Counted from the first letter of the stretch, positions 7,998 through 15,547 are shown. The stretch: 20,049 nt of DNA from CAZPRQ01 sp964589415 (GCA_964589415.1 CAZPRQ010000020.1:1-20049); one strand, 5' to 3'. Program-made: numbers and translations. Notes: generated by a model from the sequence alone, not told the origin.

Positions 7998-9299
7998 ATG
8001 TCTCGTAAAGCTTTTCTATTTTGGCTAACCTTTGTACCCAATGCTCTACTTATGTTTGTCGCATTGTCTTTGGCAATGCGGGTGTGGTATCCGGAAGGTT
8101 TAGCGGGCGAAGTCTACGCCCGCCATGTGCAGGTATTTGGAGTTATATTTTTACTTTGGCTGCTCGTATATTATATTCATGGTTTGTTTGAGCAAGGCAG
8201 TCTAAGGCGTTATACAAACTTATTTTTTAATGTGCTTTCTGCTACGCTGGTTAATATTCTTTTGGCAGTCGTATATTTTTATTTCCAGCCTGTTTTTTCA
8301 TTGACTCCCCGACGATTTCTTTTGGTTGTCGCCGGTTTTACCTTTGTACTTTCCCTAGCATGGCATATATTAATTAAGTTGTATATGCAGCAACGGATGA
8401 GGCAGGGTTTATATTTGCTTTCCGCGGGAGTGGAATTTGATGAATTGGAAAAGGAAATAACCAAGCATAGTTATTTGGGTTTTGTGGTATTGGGGAAAGT
8501 GAAGGCCGAAATGCTTGCTTCCGAGTCGTTTACACGCGACGCCGCTTTGGTTGTGCCGGACCAGCTCCATGAAAAACCCGCCATATTGCGGTCTTTGTAT
8601 GACTTACGAACTTTTGGGTTAATGTTTTATAGCTTTAGGGATTTGTATGAGCAGTTATTTAGGAAGGTTTATTTGGCAAATTTAAACGAAGCGTGGTTCT
8701 TGGAAAACATTGATTACCGAAGCCACAGAGTATACGCTATTGTTAAGCGCCTGGTAGATTTTTTGACCGGTGTTGTAACCGGAGTGGTGTTTTTAATTAC
8801 CTACCCCATATGCGCTTTTATAATAAAACTGACTTCCAAAGGCCCGGTATTATTTGTCCAAGAACGTGTGGGGGAGGGAGGTAAGATTTTTAAAGTATAT
8901 AAATACAGGACAATGAGCGGGGGGCCTACAAATACCTGGACCGCGGTAAATGATCCGCGCATTACCACGGTAGGTAAATTTTTTAGGAAAAGCCGTTTGG
9001 ATGAACTGCCTCAGTGCATAAATTTGCTCATTGGCAATATGAGCCTCGTGGGTCCGAGGCCCGAACAGCCCCACATTGTGGAGCAATTAAAACAACAAAT
9101 TCCTTTCTATGCCGAACGGCACTTGGTTAAACCGGGGCTTACGGGCTGGGCGCAGCTGAATATTTATGCCGGAAGTTTGGAAGAGTCCAAGCTTAAGCTT
9201 CAGTATGATTTATATTACGTAAAGCATAGGGGTATTTTATTTGACCTCGAGATTATTTTAAAAACGCTTTATTATATATTTACCTGGCAAGGGAGGTAA
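7998..9299 (+). CDS. Undecaprenyl-phosphate sugar phosphotransferase (polyisoprenyl-phosphate hexose-1-phosphate transferase, WcaJ/WbaP type)
   Basis: A 433-residue membrane enzyme that would attach the first sugar-1-phosphate to undecaprenyl phosphate. Four N-terminal hydrophobic helices (about residues 6-28, 45-64, 75-97 and 106-128) are followed by a soluble, CoA-binding-like middle domain with weak conservation. A fifth hydrophobic segment at about 252-276 is the re-entrant helix of the catalytic domain. The bacterial sugar transferase domain is clear: FVQERVGEGGKIFKVYKYRTM (286-306), KSRLDELPQ at 331-339 with the catalytic Asp-Glu pair (Asp335, Glu336), MSLVGPRPEQP at 348-358 and KPGLTGWAQ at 378-386. 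It is the last gene of the glycan cluster, 15 bases after rmlC, followed by a terminator about 70 bases on. Confidence 0.92.
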   Translation: MSRKAFLFWLTFVPNALLMFVALSLAMRVWYPEGLAGEVYARHVQVFGVIFLLWLLVYYIHGLFEQGSLRRYTNLFFNVLSATLVNILLAVVYFYFQPVFSLTPRRFLLVVAGFTFVLSLAWHILIKLYMQQRMRQGLYLLSAGVEFDELEKEITKHSYLGFVVLGKVKAEMLASESFTRDAALVVPDQLHEKPAILRSLYDLRTFGLMFYSFRDLYEQLFRKVYLANLNEAWFLENIDYRSHRVYAIVKRLVDFLTGVVTGVVFLITYPICAFIIKLTSKGPVLFVQERVGEGGKIFKVYKYRTMSGGPTNTWTAVNDPRITTVGKFFRKSRLDELPQCINLLIGNMSLVGPRPEQPHIVEQLKQQIPFYAERHLVKPGLTGWAQLNIYAGSLEESKLKLQYDLYYVKHRGILFDLEIILKTLYYIFTWQGR

Positions 9300-9306
9300 A
9301 TACGGT

Positions 9307-9332
9307 TAATTTGGTTTGGCATTTGGCATTTG
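9307..9332. repeat. Simple repeat, inverted relative of the 7042-7067 stretch
   Basis: The top strand reads as TTTGG/CATTTGG-type units; its complement matches the CAAATCCCAAATTCC-type units inside the glycosyltransferase gene at 7042-7067. It lies in the spacer after the sugar phosphotransferase gene. Assignment to one family rests on short, low-complexity similarity. Confidence 0.4.
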
Positions 9333-9371
9333 CAGGCAACAATAGAGTAATAGAAAATCCGGTAAAGTATT

Positions 9372-9398
9372 AAGGTTAATTCTAACCTTCATTTTTTT
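9372..9398 (+). terminator. Rho-independent terminator after the polysaccharide cluster
   Basis: AAGGTTA (9372-9378) and TAACCTT (9383-9389) form a 7-bp stem with an ATTC loop, followed by CA and seven T (9392-9398). The stem is AT-rich and so only moderately strong. Position between the last glycan gene and the pilus promoter supports a transcript boundary here. Confidence 0.6.
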
Positions 9399-9425
9399 GC
9401 TTTCTTCTCTTTTTTGTGGTATAAT
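9397..9425 (+). promoter_or_regulatory. Extended -10 promoter of the pilus operon
   Basis: TGG directly precedes a perfect TATAAT at 9420-9425, and TTGCTT lies 17 bases upstream at 9397-9402. Predicted start is near 9432, leaving a leader of about 70 bases before pilB. The -35 box begins in the T-tract of the upstream terminator, a compact arrangement. The same TGGTATAAT string occurs before the coiled-coil gene at 17016-17024. Confidence 0.6.
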
Positions 9426-9503
9426 TTTTTTATAAATCGTACTGTTGAAACATAAATTTAGTCGTATTTAAAACAAATCAACATATTTTTTAGCATTTTA
9501 GCA

Positions 9504-11324
9504 ATGGATAAACAGCAGCTTAATACAGCTTTAAAATCGAAAAAACTTCTCGCTGATGATAAATTGAAAAGTCTGCAAGCCGAAGTTTTAGCCGGTAAGG
9601 GCGGGGTAAACTGGGAAGATTTTTTAGTTGAAAAGAAAGCTATAACCGAAGAGCAGTTGTTGAAAGTAAAATCTGAATTGCTGGATGTACCGGCAATTGA
9701 TCTAAAAGAACAGCAAATTGCTCAGGATGTGTTAAATTTAGTGCCCGAGCCCATTGCTCACAGGCATCAAATAATCAGTTTTGCCAAAACCAAAGATGAG
9801 TTGTCCTTGGCAATGATGGATCCGGAAGATATTCAGACCAAAGAATTTATTCAAAAGAAAACCGGACTTCGCATAAAAACTTTTTTAATTGGTAAAAGCA
9901 GCCTGGAATATGGCCTGTCAAAATACCATTCCAGTCTGGAAAAAGAAATCCAGCATTTGTTTACGCCGGTTGAAAACAAACTGGGGCCGGAACCGGGGGC
10001 CGGCATTAAAATTGAAAGTTCATCCGCTGGGGACAAAAAAAATATTTTGACCGGGGGTGATCAGGTTTTGGCGGATCTGGATGACGGACTGAAAAAGATG
10101 GCCGAAGAAATACCAGTCATAAGAGTGGTGGATACGCTACTCGAATACGCGGTCTTTGAAAAGGCCTCGGATATTCATATTGAACCTCAGGAGAACGCGG
10201 TTGCGGTTCGTTACCGTATAGACGGGGTGTTGCATGATGTTATGACATTGCCGAAAGTGATCCAGGCGGCAATAGCGGCCCGCATAAAGGTTCTCTCAAA
10301 TTTAAAAATCGATGAGCATAGGTTGCCGCAGGACGGCCGGTTTAAAATTGAAAAGGATGGGTTTAAATTTTCTTTGCGCGTTTCTACTATTCCAATTTTT
10401 GACGGTGAGAAGGTTGTTATTCGCTTGTTGGATGAATCCGCCAAAGCAGCCAGTTTGGAAGACTTAGGTTTTCAAAAATCTGTTTTGGAAGTTATAATGC
10501 GCAACATAAAAAAACCGCACGGCATGCTGCTGGTTACCGGTCCGACCGGCAGCGGAAAATCCACCACTTTGTACACGGTTTTGTCTATGTTAAATACCAA
10601 AGCCGTAAATATTTCAACTATTGAAGACCCGGTTGAATACCGGATAGTGGGTGCCAACCAAATGCAGGTAAATCCTAAAATAGGTTTAACTTTTGCCATT
10701 GGTCTGCGTGCATTGTTACGCCAAGATCCTAACATAATAATGATTGGTGAAATTCGCGACCAGGAAACGGCTGAAGAAGCTGTTCATGCTGCCATGACCG
10801 GACACGTGGTCTTCTCCACTTTGCATACAAATTCAGCTTCCGCCGCTTTGCCTAGATTGCTGGATATTGGTGTTGAACCTTACCTTATAGCGTCTACTAC
10901 CAATGCCGTGCTTGCCCAGCGTTTGGTAAGGGTTATTTGTAAAGACTGTAAACAGGAATACAAACTCGACAAGGCCCAAATAGAAAGTTTAAGCAAGCAA
11001 TTTCATTTGGAGAAGTTATTGGAAGTTTTTATTCGGGAGCAAGTTGTGCCGGCAAAAACAAAAAAACTGGAAGATGTAAATTTTTATAAAGGGGTAGGCT
11101 GCGATAAGTGTAATCATAGCGGGTATAAAGGAAGGGTAGGCATCCATGAAATTTTGGAAGTTACGCCAGCAATAGCCGATATGATAATGCAGCGCCGTAC
11201 AGCCCAGGAAATTCAAGAGCAGTCGGAAAAAGACGGAATGATAGTGCTATGGGAAGATGGATTTATAAAATCGGCTTTGGGTATTACCACAATAGACGAG
11301 TTGGTTAGGGTAAGCAAGGAATAA
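9504..11324 (+). CDS. pilB: Type IV pilus assembly ATPase PilB (GspE/PulE family)
   Basis: A 606-residue hexameric extension ATPase that powers pilus polymerisation at the cytoplasmic face. The N-terminal MshEN-like domain spans about residues 1-150. The ATPase core has the Asp box STIEDPVEYR at 371-380, Walker A GPTGSGKST at 346-354, Walker B IIMIGEIRD at 411-419 with catalytic Glu416, and the His box HVVFSTLHTN at 434-443. A tetracysteine zinc site is seen as Cys479-X2-Cys482 and Cys533-X2-Cys536, with the conserved GYKGRVGIHEIL after it, which argues for PilB/GspE rather than the retraction ATPase PilT. The start has no clear Shine-Dalgarno sequence. No pilT follows; the next gene is pilC, after a palindromic AT-rich spacer. 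Confidence 0.96.
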   Translation: MDKQQLNTALKSKKLLADDKLKSLQAEVLAGKGGVNWEDFLVEKKAITEEQLLKVKSELLDVPAIDLKEQQIAQDVLNLVPEPIAHRHQIISFAKTKDELSLAMMDPEDIQTKEFIQKKTGLRIKTFLIGKSSLEYGLSKYHSSLEKEIQHLFTPVENKLGPEPGAGIKIESSSAGDKKNILTGGDQVLADLDDGLKKMAEEIPVIRVVDTLLEYAVFEKASDIHIEPQENAVAVRYRIDGVLHDVMTLPKVIQAAIAARIKVLSNLKIDEHRLPQDGRFKIEKDGFKFSLRVSTIPIFDGEKVVIRLLDESAKAASLEDLGFQKSVLEVIMRNIKKPHGMLLVTGPTGSGKSTTLYTVLSMLNTKAVNISTIEDPVEYRIVGANQMQVNPKIGLTFAIGLRALLRQDPNIIMIGEIRDQETAEEAVHAAMTGHVVFSTLHTNSASAALPRLLDIGVEPYLIASTTNAVLAQRLVRVICKDCKQEYKLDKAQIESLSKQFHLEKLLEVFIREQVVPAKTKKLEDVNFYKGVGCDKCNHSGYKGRVGIHEILEVTPAIADMIMQRRTAQEIQEQSEKDGMIVLWEDGFIKSALGITTIDELVRVSKE

Positions 11325-11423
11325 TAATTAAATAAAATTTACAAATTAAGTAAAATTAAGTAAAAATTATTGCAGTATAATTATGTTCAATTCTATTTAA
11401 TTTGTAAATTTTATTTAATAATT
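11323..11423. mobile_element. MITE-like AT-rich element with terminal inverted repeats between pilB and pilC
   Basis: Perfect 20-bp inverted repeats, AAATAAAATTTACAAATTAA at 11330-11349 and its exact complement at 11397-11416, bound an 87-bp unit. Both ends are flanked by the 7-bp direct repeat AATAATT (11323-11329 and 11417-11423), as a target-site duplication would be. The left copy overlaps the pilB stop codon and the right copy ends 2 bases before the pilC start. The 47-base centre holds a 10-bp tandem (AAATTAAGTA twice) and a TATAAT at 11376-11381. There is no coding capacity. The low complexity of the sequence weakens the duplication argument; it could instead be a long hairpin regulating pilC. 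Confidence 0.5.
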
Positions 11424-11425
11424 CT

Positions 11426-12637
11426 GTGGATTTTAACTACACTGCATTAACTAAAAATGGCCAGAGGGAAAGTGGAAGCATTGCCGCGCAAAACGTGGCG
11501 CTGGCCGGACATTTGCTCAAAGAGCAGGGACTTTTACCTATAGAAATATCCCAGCAAAGCGGGAGTCATTCCTTGTTGGGTATTTTAAAGAATGCCACGA
11601 CAATTTCTTTGGCAGAAAAAATTTCTTTTATTGAGAATTTAGGCATTATGCTTAAGGCGGGGATTCCGCTTTCCAGAGGCATGAAAATATTGGTCAAACA
11701 GACTAGAAATTTTCGTATGAAGAACGTTTTAAGCGATATTGCGGCTCAGGTGGAGTCGGGAAAGAGTATTGCCGAAGCTTTGTCCAAATATCCGCGAGTG
11801 TTTTCGCCAATTTTCATTAACATGGTTAAGGTGGGGGAATTATCGGGAAAGCTAAATGAAAGCCTGGAGTATCTTACCAACCAACTGCACAGGGAAGCGG
11901 ATTTAAAAAGCAAAACAATGGGAGCCATGATTTATCCGGCAGTCATAGTTTCTACTATGGCTTTAATTGGCGTGTTAATGGCTATTTTTGTTTTGCCTAA
12001 ATTAACATCCATATTTAAGGAGTTTAATTCAGAGTTGCCGGTATTAACCCGGGGGGTAATTGCGGTTGCGGATTTTATGAGCGGCAATGCCATACTTGTA
12101 ATTGCGGGGATAATAGTTGCAATTTTCGGCGCGGTCGCGCTTTTAAATACCTATTCGGGGAAAAAATATTTTCATATATTTTTACTGCATTTTTTTACCA
12201 TAAATACCATTGTAAAAAAAATAAACCTTGCCAGGTATTCCCGCGTATTAAGTTCATTGCTAAAAAGCGGCGTGCCTATTGTGGAAGCGCTTCAAGTAGC
12301 AAGTGATTCCATAACTAATATTCCTTATAAGGAATTAACCGCACAGGCGGCAGTGGACGTTAAACTGGGCAAGACCCTTACCGACAGTCTTGGTAAGAAC
12401 ACTGCATTATTTCCAGTTTTGGTAGTGCAAATGCTTCAGGTTGGCGAGGAAAGCGGGACAGTGGAGACAATGCTGGAACAATTAGCGGAACATTATGAAG
12501 AAGAAGTGGATACAACCATGCGCAACCTTTCTACAATTATAGAACCTTTGCTATTATTATTTATAGGCGGGGTGGTGGCCATATTAGCACTCGCGCTTAT
12601 TGGGCCTATTTATAATATTAGCGAAAGCATACAATAA
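11426..12637 (+). CDS. pilC: Type IV pilus inner-membrane platform protein PilC (GspF family)
   Basis: A 403-residue polytopic platform protein that couples PilB to pilin assembly. Two repeats of the T2SSF domain are visible, about residues 65-190 (FIENLGIMLKAGIPLSRGM) and 268-392 (YSRVLSSLLKSGVPIVEAL). Both carry the KxG(V/I)P and VGE-SG elements (VKVGELSG near 134-141; LQVGEESG near 337-344). Hydrophobic helices lie at about 168-190, 221-240 and 372-396, the family's three-helix pattern. The start is a GTG at 11426 giving MDFNYTALTKNG, the normal family N-terminus; there is no Shine-Dalgarno sequence, and upstream DNA is the right arm of a palindrome. Family identification is firm. Confidence 0.95.
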   Translation: MDFNYTALTKNGQRESGSIAAQNVALAGHLLKEQGLLPIEISQQSGSHSLLGILKNATTISLAEKISFIENLGIMLKAGIPLSRGMKILVKQTRNFRMKNVLSDIAAQVESGKSIAEALSKYPRVFSPIFINMVKVGELSGKLNESLEYLTNQLHREADLKSKTMGAMIYPAVIVSTMALIGVLMAIFVLPKLTSIFKEFNSELPVLTRGVIAVADFMSGNAILVIAGIIVAIFGAVALLNTYSGKKYFHIFLLHFFTINTIVKKINLARYSRVLSSLLKSGVPIVEALQVASDSITNIPYKELTAQAAVDVKLGKTLTDSLGKNTALFPVLVVQMLQVGEESGTVETMLEQLAEHYEEEVDTTMRNLSTIIEPLLLLFIGGVVAILALALIGPIYNISESIQ

Positions 12638-12660
12638 TTTAAAAATTTAGAGCAAAAAAA

Positions 12661-12689
12661 TTGTTACACCGTCTTGTCTAAAATAAAAT
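12661..12689 (+). promoter_or_regulatory. Candidate internal promoter before pilM
   Basis: TTGTTA (12661-12666) and TAAAAT (12684-12689) are spaced by exactly 17 bases. Predicted start near 12696 would leave only about 10 bases before the GTG of pilM, with no Shine-Dalgarno sequence. It lies in the 68-bp pilC-pilM spacer, which otherwise shows nothing notable. Confidence 0.4.
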
Positions 12690-12705
12690 ACTTAATTTTC
12701 TTAAT

Positions 12706-13767
12706 GTGTTCTCATTTTTTTCAAAATCTCAAACAGCCTTAGGCCTGGATATTAGCGGCGCTTCCTTAAAGGCCGTACAGCTGGTAAAAAAACCAGAGGG
12801 CTATTTAATGCATGCTTATACGGAAATGCAATTTCCGCCCGGGGTTATGGCGGCTGACGCGATATCCGACCCCAAGCGCGTAAGTGAGCTTGTTTTAGAC
12901 GCAATAAAAAAACCAAAATTTGGACAGTTTTCGACAAACTTGGCGGTAGCCAGCTTGCCTGAGTCCAAGTCATTTATCCGGGTTATACAAATACCTGTTA
13001 TGAGCGAGAAAGAAGCTGAAAACGCGGTTCCATTTGAAGCCGAGAGTTTTATTCCCTTGCCGCTTGATCAGGTGTATCTGGATTGGCAGGTGCTGGGTTA
13101 TAAACATGATAAGATGGATGTTTTAATTATAGCCGCACCGCGAGAGTATGTTGATAGTTTTGTGAGCATACTTGAAAACTCGGGTTTAAAGCCAGCCGCT
13201 TTGGAAGTTGAATCTCAGAGCCTTCACCGAGCTTTAATTGAAACCGATACCACTGGCAGTACCTTGCTTATGGATTTGGACGCTTATCGCACGAGCTTGA
13301 TTATGATAGAAGAGGGAAATTTGCAATTTACTTCTTCCATTCCCATTGCCGGAAACACAATTACAGAGGCTATTGCCAGGGCGCTAGGGGTTGCCAGCGC
13401 CAAAGCCGAAAGTATTAAAAGGGAAGTTGGAATTGCCAATACGGCGGAGTATCCAAATATAAAAACTACCCTACTGCCGGTTCTTAACAATTTAAGCGAT
13501 GAAATAAAAAATATTCTTAAATTTTACGCTTCTCATTCGGATAAACAGGTAAACAGAGTTATGCTGGCGGGCGGCAGTGCTAAATTGAAGAATTTGGCGG
13601 AATATTTGCAACCTGAACTTGCCGATATGCCCGGCCTCCAGGTTACATTGGCAAATCCGTACGCAAATATTACCGGTGACGGTGTTTTTCCGATAGAACA
13701 GTTTGAGGCACTAAGTTATACTACCGCAATAGGATTGGCGCTGAGGGGGGCGGGGGATGAGTTTTAA
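12706..13767 (+). CDS. pilM: Type IV pilus assembly protein PilM (actin-like ATPase)
   Basis: A 353-residue cytoplasmic actin-fold protein that binds the N-terminal tail of PilN and links the inner-membrane complex to PilB/PilC. Visible family features are ALGLDISGASLKAVQL at 11-26 (phosphate-1 loop), PVMSEKEAENAVPFEAE near 97-113 (the conserved E-A--F-E surface), STLLMDLDAYRTSLIM near 184-199 (phosphate-2) and VMLAGGSAKLKNL near 284-296 (adenosine loop). The start is GTG at 12706 giving MFSFFSKSQ, as in many PilM proteins where a short aromatic N-terminus precedes the first strand. It is followed 12 bases later by pilN. Confidence 0.93.
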   Translation: MFSFFSKSQTALGLDISGASLKAVQLVKKPEGYLMHAYTEMQFPPGVMAADAISDPKRVSELVLDAIKKPKFGQFSTNLAVASLPESKSFIRVIQIPVMSEKEAENAVPFEAESFIPLPLDQVYLDWQVLGYKHDKMDVLIIAAPREYVDSFVSILENSGLKPAALEVESQSLHRALIETDTTGSTLLMDLDAYRTSLIMIEEGNLQFTSSIPIAGNTITEAIARALGVASAKAESIKREVGIANTAEYPNIKTTLLPVLNNLSDEIKNILKFYASHSDKQVNRVMLAGGSAKLKNLAEYLQPELADMPGLQVTLANPYANITGDGVFPIEQFEALSYTTAIGLALRGAGDEF

Positions 13768-13779
13768 TTTTTTTAAGTT

Positions 13780-14334
13780 ATGAGAATTATTAATTTATTG
13801 CCAAAACCTAAGCAGCAGGAAATAAAGTATCAGCGTGTTGCTTTGGGTATAAAAACATTGGTCATACTTTCAATTATGACTTTTGGGGTCGTGTTTTTGG
13901 TGCAAACTCTCATTATATTGTATTTGAATCACGAGCTTTCAAGTGTCCGTTCGAATATTACCCGGCTGTCTTCGGAAGTAAACGAGGATGAAAATGGTAA
14001 AGTAAAAGAGCAGATAAAATCTATTAACAACGTATTACACGATTATCGCAGCTTGGCCGGCGCTTCCAGCCGCTGGTCAAAAATGCTCAGGGCATTGGTG
14101 CCTCTGGTGCCGGAAACCGTTAATTTAAAATCCTTGACCGTAGACGCGGCAAAAAAATCTGTGACGATTACCGGCTTCAGTCCTACTCGCGAAGGGGTAA
14201 TTGAGCTTCATGATAATATTGAGGCCGATAAAAATAACTTTATGAATATAAATTACCCTTTGGAAAACGTAGCCAAGCCTAAAGACGTGACTTTTCACTT
14301 TACTTTTTGGGTAAAGGAGGAATTGCTTAAATGA
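13780..14334 (+). CDS. pilN: Type IV pilus inner-membrane protein PilN
   Basis: A 184-residue single-pass membrane protein. The short cytoplasmic N-terminus MRIINLLPKPKQQEIK carries the INLLP motif that docks into PilM. One transmembrane helix follows at about residues 24-48, then a coiled-coil segment (to about 100) and a small ferredoxin-like domain (SLTVDAAKKSVTITGFSPT). Size and layout match PilN; sequence beyond the INLLP motif is weakly conserved in all lineages, so position between pilM and pilO matters to the call. The stop overlaps the pilO start as ATGA at 14331-14334. Confidence 0.88.
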   Translation: MRIINLLPKPKQQEIKYQRVALGIKTLVILSIMTFGVVFLVQTLIILYLNHELSSVRSNITRLSSEVNEDENGKVKEQIKSINNVLHDYRSLAGASSRWSKMLRALVPLVPETVNLKSLTVDAAKKSVTITGFSPTREGVIELHDNIEADKNNFMNINYPLENVAKPKDVTFHFTFWVKEELLK

Positions 14335-14882
14335 ATACTTTAACCGCAAAGCAAAAAATAATAATACTGGGCTTTGGCTGGCTTGTTTTATGCCTGTCTA
14401 TGTATTCGTATTTTTTTAAAATTTTAGATAAAAAAAACCAGGCATTGGCATTCGCGATAGTGGAAGAAAACCGCAAGCTGCTGGTGCTGGAAGCTGAAAA
14501 GCAGAGTTTTAATCAGGCGCAGGCGGATTTAGGTTTGCTTTCAAAGCAGTCAATTTCGCCAGATTCTTTTTTTAGCAAAGATATCTCACTTGTCCGCGAA
14601 ATTCAAGAGCTGGAAATTCAGGCGGAAAATGCCGGGGTGACGCTCTCTATAAACAATTTAAGCGGTACGGTAAAAAATGCCAGCAAAGCCAAAGCCTTGG
14701 GTGATATTGTTTATGTTAGCGCGACGCTGGGAGTTAAGGGAGGTTTGCCGGAAGTAATATCCTATATGGAATACATTGAACAAGCCAGATTTGTCGCGAA
14801 TATTCCCTCTATTAGCTTTACTGCGGCAGACCAGGGACGGGTAAGCGCGGCGCTTGAAACACAATTTTATTTAAAACGTTAA
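14331..14882 (+). CDS. pilO: Type IV pilus inner-membrane protein PilO
   Basis: A 183-residue single-pass membrane protein: transmembrane helix at about residues 9-28 (IIILGFGWLVLCLSMYSYFF), then a periplasmic-side coiled coil (about 33-70) and a C-terminal alpha/beta domain ending in LETQFYLKR. The motif -ISxxGxL- region (VKGGLPEVISYMEYIE near 142-157) is typical of PilO, in which this helix precedes the last strands. It would pair with PilN to form the stator-like inner-membrane complex. Overlap with pilN (ATGA) and a 3-base gap to the next gene indicate one transcript. Confidence 0.85.
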   Translation: MNTLTAKQKIIILGFGWLVLCLSMYSYFFKILDKKNQALAFAIVEENRKLLVLEAEKQSFNQAQADLGLLSKQSISPDSFFSKDISLVREIQELEIQAENAGVTLSINNLSGTVKNASKAKALGDIVYVSATLGVKGGLPEVISYMEYIEQARFVANIPSISFTAADQGRVSAALETQFYLKR

Positions 14883-14885
14883 TTT

Positions 14886-15191
14886 ATGGATGTAAAAAAA
14901 GTTAGTGCCAATTTTAAAAACTTTTTCAATTCAAAAGTCGGGTCTTTACGGGCTCTAAGCGGCACTATTATGCTGCTGGCTTTTATTGTTTTGGTTGTGC
15001 TTGAGGTGCTGGTAATTCAGAGTGGAATTCGCATAGCTTTTTCCGCCAAGCAGACTCCGCCGGATTTTAAGCCAGCCAAAGGGGTGAGGGTAGACTTTGA
15101 AGCTTATAAGTTTGGAGAGACAAGGGTAAATAACTCGGTCAATTTTGAGCCTTTGCCAAAAGTTGAAAAAAATCCTTTTGCCCCACAATAG
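14886..15191 (+). CDS. Small single-pass membrane protein in the pilP position
   Basis: A 101-residue protein not recognised by motif. A basic N-terminus (MDVKKVSANFKNFFNSKVG) is followed by one transmembrane helix at about residues 25-46, then a 50-residue Pro/Phe-rich outer segment ending in KVEKNPFAPQ. In diderm bacteria pilP follows pilO and has a short N-terminal segment and a proline-rich linker with a (D/N)PF-type motif; the C-terminal NPFAP here recalls that. It lacks the lipobox and the beta-domain of PilP, which would bind the secretin PilQ. I infer a reduced PilP-like or accessory subunit of the PilMNO complex. Alternatives are an unrelated envelope protein carried in the operon. 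It starts 3 bases after pilO. Confidence 0.6.
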   Translation: MDVKKVSANFKNFFNSKVGSLRALSGTIMLLAFIVLVVLEVLVIQSGIRIAFSAKQTPPDFKPAKGVRVDFEAYKFGETRVNNSVNFEPLPKVEKNPFAPQ

Positions 15192-15224
15192 GTTTTAGTA
15201 TAATTTGAAATACACCTTGCGGCA

Positions 15225-15253
15225 TTGCGTTAACCGGGTTAAATAGGTATAAT
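15225..15253 (+). promoter_or_regulatory. Candidate promoter for tRNA-Arg with an internal palindrome
   Basis: TTGCGT (15225-15230) and a perfect TATAAT (15248-15253) are 17 bases apart. Between them lies the palindrome TTAACC-G-GGTTAA (15230-15242), which could be an operator. It is the best-spaced promoter in the 180 bases between the pilus operon and tRNA-Arg. A second TATAAT at 15199-15204 lacks a good -35 box. Confidence 0.4.
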
Positions 15254-15353
15254 AGATGGGCTTTGCTTAAATTTTCTGGCCTGTCTTTTATGAAAGTAAG
15301 CTTATAAAATCCAATCCAAAAGAAAATAGCAGGGCATTGGTTCTTGTTGTTTA

Positions 15354-15460
15354 CCCCGTCACTTCTGCTTTGCTCTCGTAGCTCATTTGGATAGAGCGCG
15401 TGGCTTCGAACCACGAGGCAGCAGGTTCGAATCCTGCCGAGAGCACCAGAAGTGACGGGG
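15354..15460. repeat. 14-bp inverted repeat enclosing tRNA-Arg
   Basis: CCCCGTCACTTCTG at 15354-15367 is the exact complement of CAGAAGTGACGGGG at 15447-15460. The right arm starts within the encoded CCA end of the tRNA. In the precursor RNA the two arms would extend the acceptor stem across a small internal loop (4 bases on the 5' side, 2 on the 3' side). Weaker complementarity continues outward (GGTTC-type words on both sides). Confidence 0.75.
15372..15448 (+). tRNA. tRNA-Arg (anticodon TCG)
   Basis: A complete cloverleaf with encoded CCA: acceptor GCTCTCG / CGAGAGC (perfect), D stem GCTC / GAGC, anticodon stem CGTGG / CCACG with loop CTTCGAA (anticodon TCG, arginine CGA), T stem GCAGG / CCTGC with loop TTCGAAT, discriminator A at 15445 and CCA at 15446-15448. 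The whole gene is enclosed by a 14-bp inverted repeat. Confidence 0.95.
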
Positions 15461-15480
15461 CGAACCAAGAGGTAGTATGG

Positions 15481-15505
15481 CCTGTCCTGAGCAAAGTCGA
15501 AGGAT
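15481..15505. repeat. Possible interspersed palindromic motif
   Basis: The word TCCTGAGCAAAGTCGAAGGA (15485-15504) is an imperfect palindrome (TCCT/AGGA ends). It matches, from memory, a short motif scattered through many environmental bacterial genomes. Only one copy is seen here, so the assignment is weak. Confidence 0.3.
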
Positions 15506-15547
15506 TCAAATCCCTATTGCTAGGTTAATCAATTTAGGGTAATATTT

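Noticed and set aside
15139..15468. 109-codon minus-strand open frame across tRNA-Arg
   Set aside because: It is antisense to the tRNA and the end of the pilus operon; tRNA-antisense frames (GRIRTC-type peptides) are known spurious predictions.
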